A stretch of DNA of 5,449 nt, from positions 1-5,449 of the forward strand of contig JAJZVJ010000203.1 in NCBI GenBank assembly GCA_021845705.1. The letters run 5' to 3'. Position 1 is the stretch's first letter; every line of letters begins with the position of its first letter. Of the stretch, positions 1 to 5,080 are shown piece after piece. Both the position numbers and the translations under genes were made by a program. Below the pieces are notes generated by a model, which did no database searches, was not told where the DNA came from, and worked only from the letters and a program-made list of their open reading frames with translations. This DNA is from a bacterium (GTDB taxonomy: Bacteria > Elusimicrobiota > Elusimicrobia > Elusimicrobiales > UBA9959).

Positions 1-68
1 GCAAGATTGTGTGGAAATTTACGCGACAGGATGCGGACACTAAATTGCGAAAGCATTATGTTGCATAA
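1..68 (+). CDS. IS630-family transposase, C-terminal end (partial)
   Basis: The frame beginning at base 3 is open from the window edge to a TAA at 66-68. It encodes about 21 residues containing VWKFTRQDADTKLRKHY. This pattern (hydrophobic-W-x-F-T, then D-A, then K-L, then an aromatic residue a few positions from the end) is what I recognise from the extreme C-terminus of IS630-family transposases. These are DDE enzymes related to Tc1/mariner that cut and paste an element into TA sites. The catalytic DDE domain would lie to the left, outside the window, so nothing can be said about whether the enzyme is intact. The call rests on one short motif. The alternative is the tail of an unrelated protein. 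Confidence 0.55.
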   Translation, partial: KIVWKFTRQDADTKLRKHYVA

Positions 69-92
69 TTAATTTGTTGCCATACTAGATTA
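1..92 (+). mobile_element. Right end of an IS630-family insertion sequence (partial)
   Basis: The first ~90 bases differ sharply in composition from what follows: 34 of bases 1-90 are G or C, compared with 55 of bases 91-180. They carry the 3' end of a transposase-like frame (stop at 66-68), followed by a short non-coding tail rich in A and T. A GC-rich open frame belonging to another protein then begins without a start codon. IS630-family elements insert at TA dinucleotides, which they duplicate. Candidate TA junctions are at 83-84, 86-87 and 91-92, so the exact right end cannot be fixed without the left end. The element continues off the left edge of the window. The boundary is inferred. 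Confidence 0.5.
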
Positions 93-870
93 CCTGCGGG
101 CAGCCGCGGCCGCAGCCTCTAAAGCGGCGCAAGAACGGGAGAAGTTAAAGGAGCTCGCGCGTGAACAGAAAGCCCGTTTTGAAACGCTTAAAAAGGATTT
201 CAGGGCCATATACGCGCGGGTTGCCGGTGCCGCCAGGCAGGAGATAGAGCAGTTGGTCCTGGCGCACAGGCCCGGCCTGGGAAAAGAACTGGAAGCTGCG
301 GTTAGAAAAAACCTGTCCCGCCCGCTCAATCTGCTGGAGATGTCCCGGACCTATGACATACAGCTCGAAACGTTCTTTTCGGAAAAGACCGTAATCATCT
401 TTGAAGTGGAAAACAGCAGGCTCGTAAAAATAAGCCGGAATTCAACCGCCGCTTTCGCCGGAATGGCGGATGATTTTACAGCCCGGCTCTCGCTGGAAGC
501 CGAAAAAGCGCTGGGGGTCAGGCTTCCGCGCGGCAGGTTCGAACCTGAATTTGAAAAGCTTCCCCGTCCGGACGTTAAAGTGTCGCAGGTTTTTGACAGC
601 CACCTGGAACTGCTCTGGTTTTTGATCCCCACCAGGCTTTTTAAAAGACTCTTTCTCAGGCATTTCCTCGGGCAGCTCCAGTTTGAAACAGAAAAGAATC
701 TCACCCGCCTGGCTATGCGCCTGGCAGAAAATCTGAACGCAAAGACCGAGAAGGCGATGAATGCCGCCCTTGAACATGCCAAAACGATACAGGACACCGT
801 GGAACGAGCGCTTTCAGCGAGCCCGGAAGATCTTAAAGAAATAGAAGCCGCGTTAAAAACTCTTCGATAA
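88..870 (+). pseudogene. Dynamin-like GTPase, C-terminal fragment cut off by the IS element
   Basis: An open frame runs from the stop at 70-72 to TAA at 868-870 and encodes about 260 residues. It is GC-rich and coding-like from about base 88, but no ATG, GTG or TTG with a ribosome site stands near its start: the first TTG is at 253 and the first ATG at 340, both inside obvious protein. The product opens with an Ala/Lys/Glu-rich helix, followed by more amphipathic helix. A hydrophobic stretch with basic flanks (LELLWFLIPTRLFKRLF, about bases 604-654) comes next, and a long charged helix (QFETEKNLTRLAMRLAENL onward) ends the protein. That order (helical stalk, membrane-contacting hydrophobic patch, then an E..N..RL helix) matches the C-terminal half of bacterial dynamin-like proteins, which remodel membranes using an N-terminal GTPase domain. 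The GTPase domain is absent, presumably left on the other side of the insertion. The family call is by pattern memory. A different coiled-coil membrane protein is possible. Confidence 0.5.
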
Positions 871-902
871 TCTTTCGGATAAAGCCCGGCTATTAACGCG
901 GA

Positions 903-1109
903 CTACCAACGCCGGCAGAGGGGAACGCGCGGCCGCGCAGGGGCCGCCGGCGCCGGTTGTTCGGGGGCGTAAACCTGGCGGATCAATCGCTGGTCGGCCG
1001 GCTTGTGGCCGTGGGGAAGTTGTGCCTCAAAGCTCCATCCGCACCAAGCGTTCTTCTTGAAAACGCCGAAGGACGCCGGTAAGACCAATAAGAATATAAT
1101 AAACACCAA
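903..1109 (-). CDS. Possible small membrane or exported protein (doubtful)
   Basis: A 68-codon open frame starts at TTG (1109-1107) or GTG (1106-1104). An in-frame TAG lies two codons upstream, so it cannot be longer. The predicted product begins with a hydrophobic segment (VFIIFLLVLPASFGVF) followed by basic residues, as in a signal anchor. It ends in an Ala/Pro/Arg-rich tail encoded by the GC-palindromic region. In favour: an N-terminal hydrophobic segment placed as expected for an exported protein, and codons in the middle that look like those of the neighbours. Against: no ATG, no ribosome site at a useful distance (the nearest GAGGGG is about 13 bases or more away) and no recognisable family. 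It may be a decayed gene or chance. Confidence 0.2.
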   Translation of the reverse strand: MVFIIFLLVLPASFGVFKKNAWCGWSFEAQLPHGHKPADQRLIRQVYAPEQPAPAAPARPRVPLCRRW

Positions 1110-1153
1110 AAACTATACGGTACCCCTCTGAAAACAGACAATTTGGCGAGCGT

Positions 1154-1187
1154 GGACTTTACGTAGATGCACCAGTAGGTAAGGTCC
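1154..1187. repeat. 9-bp inverted repeat with 16-base loop
   Basis: GGACTTTAC (1154-1162) and GTAAGGTCC (1179-1187) pair along all nine positions if read as plus-strand RNA, with one U-G pair. On the minus strand the same position becomes an A-C mismatch, so the structure favours plus-strand RNA. It lies a few bases past the stop codon of the minus-strand secreted-protein gene. There is no T-run next to it on either strand, so it is not a standard terminator. Its role is unknown. Confidence 0.35.
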
Positions 1188-1193
1188 GGTTTA

Positions 1194-1895
1194 TTATTTC
1201 CCGTCCGAGCTGAAGAGGTACTGGCCGTACTCGCTCAGGAGAAGATAGCCTTTCCTGACGACGGGAACGTCCGTGCCGCTGTTAGGCGAAGGCTGTATCT
1301 GGACGGAAAGCGGTTCGGGCCCGATCCCTATAGTGCCGAGCCCGGCCACTACGGTGACGCGGTCCCGGGAGAAGCAGACTTTGCTTATCTTCTGGGTCAG
1401 AACGCCTCCCTTGGGCAGATTGACCGAGGGGTCGGGGTTCCAGGAGATATTAACCGACATGCTCTTCAGATCGAACAGGTAAGAGCCGATAAAGCTCTTG
1501 CGCGTTATGAACATGCTGCCCACGCTGCCGTCCGTCAAAGGCTTGCCGTCAGGAAAAGTAACGTACCAGCGGCTCTTTGTCATTGTCCTGAACGCCGCCA
1601 GGGCGGCCCCCAGGTCCGGAGAGTCCGCGCCGATGGCCCTTAAGCCTTCCGTTTTAACCCTGGCGCATTCCTCGCCGGACTTGCAGCAGGTCTGGCCGCC
1701 GGCGCCGAACATTTTCTCGAACCCGTCATCGGCCGGGACAGCCTCCGGAACCGGTACCATATCCGGCTCCTGGCCGCCGACGGACCCGCCGCTGAGCTGC
1801 AGGAAAGAAGAAGAAAGTCCGGGGCCGGTTTGGGCGGCGGAAAGGAAAGCCGGCGCCAGGAGAAGACTTAAAAGAAGGGACATTATCGATCTCAT
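1194..1895 (-). CDS. Secreted protein of unknown function
   Basis: This encodes a 233-residue product that I do not recognise. I place the start at the ATG at 1895-1893 because GGAG lies five bases upstream. The GTG at 1928, 11 codons earlier, has no ribosome site and would bury the signal peptide. The N-terminus is a clear Sec signal: MRS, then a Leu-rich core (SLLLSLLLAPAF), then LSAAQ, with signal peptidase I cleavage likely after Ala20 or Ala21. A Gly/Ser/Pro-rich linker follows (about residues 22-57). After it comes a segment with three close cysteines (Cys70, Cys71, Cys77), then a region of alternating hydrophobic residues that looks beta-rich (about 108-230) with a fourth cysteine at 174. 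Four cysteines in an exported protein could form two disulfides. The gene ends in two consecutive TAA codons. There is no lipobox and no membrane anchor beyond the signal, so it is probably periplasmic or released. Confidence 0.8.
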   Translation of the reverse strand: MRSIMSLLLSLLLAPAFLSAAQTGPGLSSSFLQLSGGSVGGQEPDMVPVPEAVPADDGFEKMFGAGGQTCCKSGEECARVKTEGLRAIGADSPDLGAALAAFRTMTKSRWYVTFPDGKPLTDGSVGSMFITRKSFIGSYLFDLKSMSVNISWNPDPSVNLPKGGVLTQKISKVCFSRDRVTVVAGLGTIGIGPEPLSVQIQPSPNSGTDVPVVRKGYLLLSEYGQYLFSSDGK

Positions 1896-1932
1896 AATAA
1901 CTCCGTTTCCTGTTTCTCTGAACTTCACCCGG

Positions 1933-1938
1933 ATATTA
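1933..1938 (-). promoter_or_regulatory. Possible -10 element for the secreted-protein gene
   Basis: TAATAT on the minus strand lies 37 bases upstream of the chosen ATG. Transcription from it would begin near or inside the region of the upstream GTG, which agrees with the downstream start. No convincing -35 is present: at 17-18 bases the sequence is TATATT or TTATAT. The spacer contains a run of six C residues. Weak evidence. Confidence 0.22.
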
Positions 1939-1969
1939 CAGGGGGGCTTGTTAAGAATATAACAGGAAA

Positions 1970-1999
1970 AGCAAAAACGGGCATGGGCCCAAAGGCCCA
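1970..1999 (-). terminator. Probable terminator of the radical SAM gene
   Basis: Read on the minus strand, TGGGCC-TTTG-GGCCCA (1999-1984) forms a 6-bp stem. It is followed shortly by TTTTTGCTTTT (about 1977-1967). An alternative overlapping stem, GGGC-CCAT-GCCC, would sit directly against the T-rich stretch. It lies about 65 bases beyond the stop of the radical SAM gene and upstream of the next minus-strand gene, where a Rho-independent terminator would be expected. The T-run is interrupted, so its strength is uncertain. Confidence 0.45.
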
Positions 2000-2064
2000 G
2001 CGCCGCGTGGAAAATGTCCCGGAACGGACCATGCGGTTTATAACGGTGAACGCCGGCTGCGGCC

Positions 2065-3417
2065 TCAATAGGCCATAGGGATCAACTTCCCGCGGTTCAG
2101 GCGCCGGCGCGCCCAGTCGGCAAGTTCCACGGCGCCGGCGCGGTCCATGGTATCGTGCGCCCAGGAATCGTCAAATTCTCCCCGCAGGCGGCAGAATTTT
2201 TCCGGGTCCAGCCGCGCCTGTTCGAAGAGCGCGGGCGGGACATACAGCGGGGTGATGCTCACTTCCTTCAGCGAAAATCTCTCTATAAAATCCACCGTTT
2301 CCCTTACCTTTTCAGCCGTGTCCCCGGGAAAGCCGATGATGAAATTGACATGCACCTTAAGGCCCTCCAGGCTTGAAAAGGCCTTTTCTATGGTTTTCCT
2401 GTCGTACCCTTTGCGCATCCTGCCCAGGATATCGTCGTGGATGGATTCCACGCCAAGGTAGCTGAGCCGGCAGCCGGCCCGCCGCATGCGCCCCGGAAGA
2501 CCGGGCTGGCGCGTGAAATCATCGACCCGGGAAAAACAGGTCCAGTCGAAGCCCGGCTGGCGCCCGGCCGCCAGCGAGAGAAATTCCGTGATGAACGCGG
2601 GGTCCGTGGTAAAGCTGGCGTCCACGAAGTTTATCCGGGCGGCGCCGTAGTCGCCGATGTCTTTCAGAACCTCTCCCAGGACCTCGGCGGGCGGCCTGAA
2701 GACCTGGCGCTTCCTGTTGGGCGTCGTGCAGAAAGAGCAATTGTACCTGCAGCCCCTGGAGCCTTCCACCGGGAACTCCTTCACCGGGCTGCCCGCAATG
2801 CTCCAGTCCGGAAAGAGCATCGGTTTTCCCTCTTCGTAATAAGCGTCGCCGCCCATCGCCAGCAGTCCGTCGCCCCCCCTCTCCACCCCCGGGACGGAGT
2901 CCGCGGCGAGGCCCTTCTTAAGCCCGGCCAGCAGGCGCACAAGGGCGTTCTCCCCGTAGCCGGTCACGGTTATGTCGGCGTATTTCCTCATTTCGGGCGC
3001 GTAGCCGGCGCCGTGGCCGCCCATTATTATTACCGAACCCGGACTATAGCGCCTTATATCTGAAACTATTTTTTCCGCGGTTCCCGGATATTTTATGGCG
3101 ACCGTGCTTATTCCTACGGCCAGCGGCCCGCCGCGCAGCAGCCGCCTGAAACGCAGGCGGTTCAGCGGCGAAGCCAGAACGTTGTTGAGGACCGCCGCGT
3201 TCAGCCCGGCCTGCCGGGCGTAGGTGGCAAGCAGCACCGTTCCCATCCGCGGCGGCTGGACATCCACCCAGCGCGTGACCCTGAGAAGGGCTGTCCGGAG
3301 CCGTATTAGCGGGGAAAGCCGGCCGGAGGCCGGCGGGGATTCAGCGTAATCTTCGTCGCTGACCAGGAGTATATCCAGGCCGCGCTTTGACGGAGGCGAA
3401 ATACTGGTTAAAGGCAT
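2065..3417 (-). CDS. Radical SAM enzyme with cobalamin-binding-like N-terminal domain
   Basis: I choose the ATG at 3417-3415 (450 residues), since AAGAG stands five bases before it. A GTG two codons earlier is less well placed. Residues about 14-170 look like the Rossmann-type B12-binding domain of class B radical SAM proteins: DILLVSDEDY, PPRMGTVLLATYARQAG, then IIMGGHGAG (Gly133 onward), ADITVTGYGENALVRLLAGL and a final PG. The canonical DxHxxG cobalamin-ligating motif is not visible, as is common in this group. The radical SAM core follows (about 215-375): CRYNCSFC gives the CxxxCxxC 4Fe-4S ligands Cys223, Cys227 and Cys230. Later strands show INFVDASFTTD, YLGVESIHDDILGRMRKG and FIIGFPGDT. 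Such enzymes cleave S-adenosylmethionine to start radical methylation, ring rearrangement or C-C bond chemistry. The substrate cannot be told from sequence. It stands alone, with no partner biosynthetic gene nearby. It is a cytoplasmic protein with no signal peptide. The family is clear; the specific function is unknown. Confidence 0.92.
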   Translation of the reverse strand: MPLTSISPPSKRGLDILLVSDEDYAESPPASGRLSPLIRLRTALLRVTRWVDVQPPRMGTVLLATYARQAGLNAAVLNNVLASPLNRLRFRRLLRGGPLAVGISTVAIKYPGTAEKIVSDIRRYSPGSVIIMGGHGAGYAPEMRKYADITVTGYGENALVRLLAGLKKGLAADSVPGVERGGDGLLAMGGDAYYEEGKPMLFPDWSIAGSPVKEFPVEGSRGCRYNCSFCTTPNRKRQVFRPPAEVLGEVLKDIGDYGAARINFVDASFTTDPAFITEFLSLAAGRQPGFDWTCFSRVDDFTRQPGLPGRMRRAGCRLSYLGVESIHDDILGRMRKGYDRKTIEKAFSSLEGLKVHVNFIIGFPGDTAEKVRETVDFIERFSLKEVSITPLYVPPALFEQARLDPEKFCRLRGEFDDSWAHDTMDRAGAVELADWARRRLNRGKLIPMAY

Positions 3418-3464
3418 AAACACTCTTTAAACTCGGGCGGAACAGGCCCGGCCCCTGGCCGGCT

Positions 3465-3493
3465 TATATCCATGATAACAAAAACTCCGCCAA
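3465..3493 (-). promoter_or_regulatory. Possible promoter of the radical SAM gene
   Basis: On the minus strand, TTGGCG (3493-3488) and GATATA (3470-3465) are separated by 17 bases, a loose match to sigma-70-type elements. The start point would fall near 3458 and give a leader of about 40 bases. A small GC hairpin (CCGGCC-CCT-GGCCGG, 3448-3462) sits at the very start of that leader. The match is partial. Confidence 0.3.
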
Positions 3494-3540
3494 GTTCCCT
3501 TTCCGCAGACTATCCTGTGCCGGAACAGGCGCACAAACTA

Positions 3541-3571
3541 AAAGGGCCGGCGGTTAAGCCGGCCCTTTTTT
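3541..3571 (-). terminator. Terminator after the complete C11 protease gene (bidirectional)
   Basis: AAAGGGCCGGC (3541-3551) and GCCGGCCCTTT (3558-3568) form a perfect 11-bp stem with a GGTTAA loop, 16 bases beyond the protease stop codon. Read on the minus strand, the stem ends in CCCTTTTAGTTTG. Read on the plus strand it ends in six T residues (3566-3571), so it should also stop plus-strand transcripts, and the plus side has the better T-run. The stem core is almost identical to that of the terminator at 5025-5057. Confidence 0.88.
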
Positions 3572-3584
3572 AAGCCTGTAACTT

Positions 3585-4895
3585 TTAGGGCTGGTTCATC
3601 CAGTTAATGAACTCGTCCCACTGCGAAGCCTTCGCCCACTGCAGGTCCGCGTAGCCGTCGCCAAGGGTTCCAGAGGGCATATACACCGAGATCCCCTTTG
3701 AGGGCGAGTAGGCTACCGGGTCGCTCCAGCCGTTGCCGGGGCTGTCACTGGTGCGGTTCTTGAGGACCAGCTCCGAGCTGATATAGTTCATCAGGGCCTG
3801 CCCGGCCTTTTTCACGTCATCGCTCTTGGTCCCCGCCAGCACCAGCCTGGCGAAGTCGGAAATATCCTTGTTCTCCGCTATGGCGTACTTCATCGCGCCG
3901 TCCCGCGCGCTCTTAGCAAGATCTTTCTCTCCCGCGGCGGTCACCGCGGCCGCGAAGCTGTCCATAAGAGGCAGCAGCCCGGCGACCGAATCCGCCTTAA
4001 CAAGGCTCTGCGTGGCGCCCTCGTTATTCTGCTGGTAGTGGTCGGCATAGGCGGCCACCGCGGCCTTGCCCAGTTCCTCGGGGCCCATCGCCGGGTTGGC
4101 GGCCACCGGGCCGAGGAAGGTGTTATAGGTGTAGCCGTCGCCGGGTTCGGTCTCCTCGGAACCCACTATGAACTTAACGGAATCTTTTATCTCGTAGTCC
4201 ACCTCGGCCATCTGCATCAGGCAGGCGTCCGAGCCGTAAACGTCCACGCCGCCGATCCCTTTGAGTATCTGGCCCAGCTGCGGGGTGTTTACATGGCTGC
4301 CGGTCACTTCGTCGTAAGAAATACCCTTCGTGATGCTCTGGTTCAGGCCCTTCTCCCAGCCGGAGCCGTGATTCCAGATTATCAGCATATACTTTTTCGC
4401 GGGGTAGGCTTTCTTGGCCCAGGTCCCGAAATCTACGACGCTTTTATAATCGCCCATGTCCACGTCCCCCAGGTCGGCAAGCATCTTAGAACCTATATTC
4501 TGGGTGTCGGTGTCCTTGGTGACGTAGTAGCGGCGGGTGGTCTTCCAGTCGCCGTTGGAGGCGTCATAGCCGTCCATGCGGCCCATCTCCACTATTATGT
4601 TCAGCTTGGCGTTAGAGCCGACCTGCTCCATCTCGTTTATATCCTTTATGGCGAACGGCTCAAGGTTATTCTTGCCGTTCACGTAGACCATTATGGTCCA
4701 CTCGGCCGGCGTTTTTTTGCCCAGCAGCCAATCCAGAACGGCGTTCTTGTCCTGGGCGGGTTCCGGAACGGACATATCCGCCTTCCCGATCTCTTCCTTG
4801 ATATTAAAACTGTCCCCGTTGAAATTAACCCCGGCAGAGGCCAGCGAAGCGAAAAGCGAAACAGCCACGGCCGATATCGAAAGCTTGCGTATCAT
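3585..4895 (-). CDS. Secreted clostripain-like cysteine protease (peptidase family C11)
   Basis: This encodes 436 residues from the ATG at 4895-4893, chosen because GGAGG lies five bases upstream. An ATG 12 codons earlier has no ribosome site and overlaps the likely promoter. Residues 1-21 are a Sec signal ending LASA, with cleavage probably after Ala21 (before GVNF). The catalytic domain begins at about residue 65 with EWTIMVYVNGKNNLEP, the family's first beta strand. The His-Cys dyad is visible: His176 in LIIWNHGSGW and Cys225 in YGSDACLMQMAEVDYE. Asp223, two before the cysteine, matches the residue that gives clan CD C11 enzymes their Arg/Lys preference at P1. GSEETEPGDGYTYNTFLGP (246 onward) is another family signature. 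Lys190 lies in the loop between His and Cys, where C11 enzymes cleave themselves to become active (inference). The C-terminal ~125 residues form a separate part shared with the next gene. Role: extracellular or periplasmic proteolysis, target unknown. Confidence 0.93.
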   Translation of the reverse strand: MIRKLSISAVAVSLFASLASAGVNFNGDSFNIKEEIGKADMSVPEPAQDKNAVLDWLLGKKTPAEWTIMVYVNGKNNLEPFAIKDINEMEQVGSNAKLNIIVEMGRMDGYDASNGDWKTTRRYYVTKDTDTQNIGSKMLADLGDVDMGDYKSVVDFGTWAKKAYPAKKYMLIIWNHGSGWEKGLNQSITKGISYDEVTGSHVNTPQLGQILKGIGGVDVYGSDACLMQMAEVDYEIKDSVKFIVGSEETEPGDGYTYNTFLGPVAANPAMGPEELGKAAVAAYADHYQQNNEGATQSLVKADSVAGLLPLMDSFAAAVTAAGEKDLAKSARDGAMKYAIAENKDISDFARLVLAGTKSDDVKKAGQALMNYISSELVLKNRTSDSPGNGWSDPVAYSPSKGISVYMPSGTLGDGYADLQWAKASQWDEFINWMNQP

Positions 4896-4932
4896 AGATC
4901 CCTCCGGACTCTTGCTTGCCTTACGGTTCATA

Positions 4933-4962
4933 CGTATAGTTTAGCCTGCTATTGATATTCAA
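4933..4962 (-). promoter_or_regulatory. Promoter of the complete C11 protease gene
   Basis: On the minus strand, TTGAAT (4962-4957) and TATACG (4938-4933) are separated by 18 bases. Transcription would begin close to 4926, inside what would be the coding region if the ATG at 4931 were used. This supports the downstream start at 4895 and gives a leader of about 30 bases that contains the GGAGG ribosome site. The region just upstream of the -35 carries three close copies of GGACC (plus strand, 4967-4984). Confidence 0.45.
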
Positions 4963-5024
4963 CAAGGGACCGGGGACCCGGACCTCTCTGGGCCGTATGG
5001 CCTATGCCGAAATCAGAAAGGCAT

Positions 5025-5057
5025 AAAAAAAGAAGGGCCGGCTTAAGCCGGCCCTTC
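5025..5057 (-). terminator. Terminator after the partial C11-like gene (26-bp palindrome)
   Basis: Bases 5032-5057 are a perfect 26-bp palindrome whose half-site is GAAGGGCCGGCTT. In RNA this makes an 11-bp stem with a TTAA loop. On the minus strand the stem is followed directly by seven T residues (plus-strand A-run 5025-5031). It lies 24 bases beyond the stop codon of the gene that enters from the right. This is a textbook Rho-independent terminator, oriented for the minus strand. Confidence 0.93.
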
Positions 5058-5080
5058 CTTATCCAAGGGGAATTAACTTC

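Larger units (their letters stand above)
871..1193. other. 323-base region without a convincing gene
   Basis: This gap lies between the truncated plus-strand gene and the 3' end of the minus-strand secreted-protein gene, so the two converge here. It contains two perfect GC palindromes, GCGCGGCCGCGC at 927-938 and CCGGCGCCGG at 947-956, then an AT-richer stretch (1085-1145) and a 9-bp inverted repeat (1154-1187). Neither gene that ends here has a clear hairpin-plus-T-run terminator. The only open frame with any appeal is a weak minus-strand one (903-1109), listed separately. No tRNA or other RNA gene is visible. Confidence 0.6.

Noticed and set aside
351..797. Two overlapping minus-strand open frames opposite the dynamin-like fragment
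   Set aside because: The plus-strand frame has a coherent helix-hydrophobic patch-helix layout. The minus frames are Ser/Arg/Phe-rich shadow translations.
253..870. TTG at 253 as the true start of a complete 205-residue protein
   Set aside because: Coding character continues upstream without a break to about base 88, and no ribosome site precedes the TTG. A truncated longer gene fits better.
1498..1962. A 154-codon plus-strand open frame opposite the secreted-protein gene
   Set aside because: The minus-strand frame has the signal peptide, a well-placed GGAG and tandem stops. The plus frame has no comparable signals.
2437..3063. A 208-codon plus-strand open frame opposite the radical SAM gene
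   Set aside because: It is fully contained in the antisense of a clear radical SAM coding region, is rich in Arg/Pro/Gly/Ala and shows no family pattern.
4896..4931. ATG at 4931 as the start of the C11 protease
   Set aside because: It would add 12 charged residues before the signal peptide, has no ribosome site and overlaps the likely promoter. The ATG at 4895 has GGAGG five bases upstream.
4038..4955. A 305-codon plus-strand open frame opposite the C11 protease gene
   Set aside because: It lies antisense to a gene with a signal peptide, ribosome site, promoter and intact catalytic motifs. Its product is a Gly/Val/His-rich string with no recognisable domain, typical of the shadow of a GC-rich gene.
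3541..5057. The two similar palindromes as a CRISPR array or mobile-element terminal inverted repeats
   Set aside because: There are only two copies about 1.5 kb apart, each directly behind a stop codon with a T-run, so they act as terminators. No spacers, target duplications or transposase lie between them.
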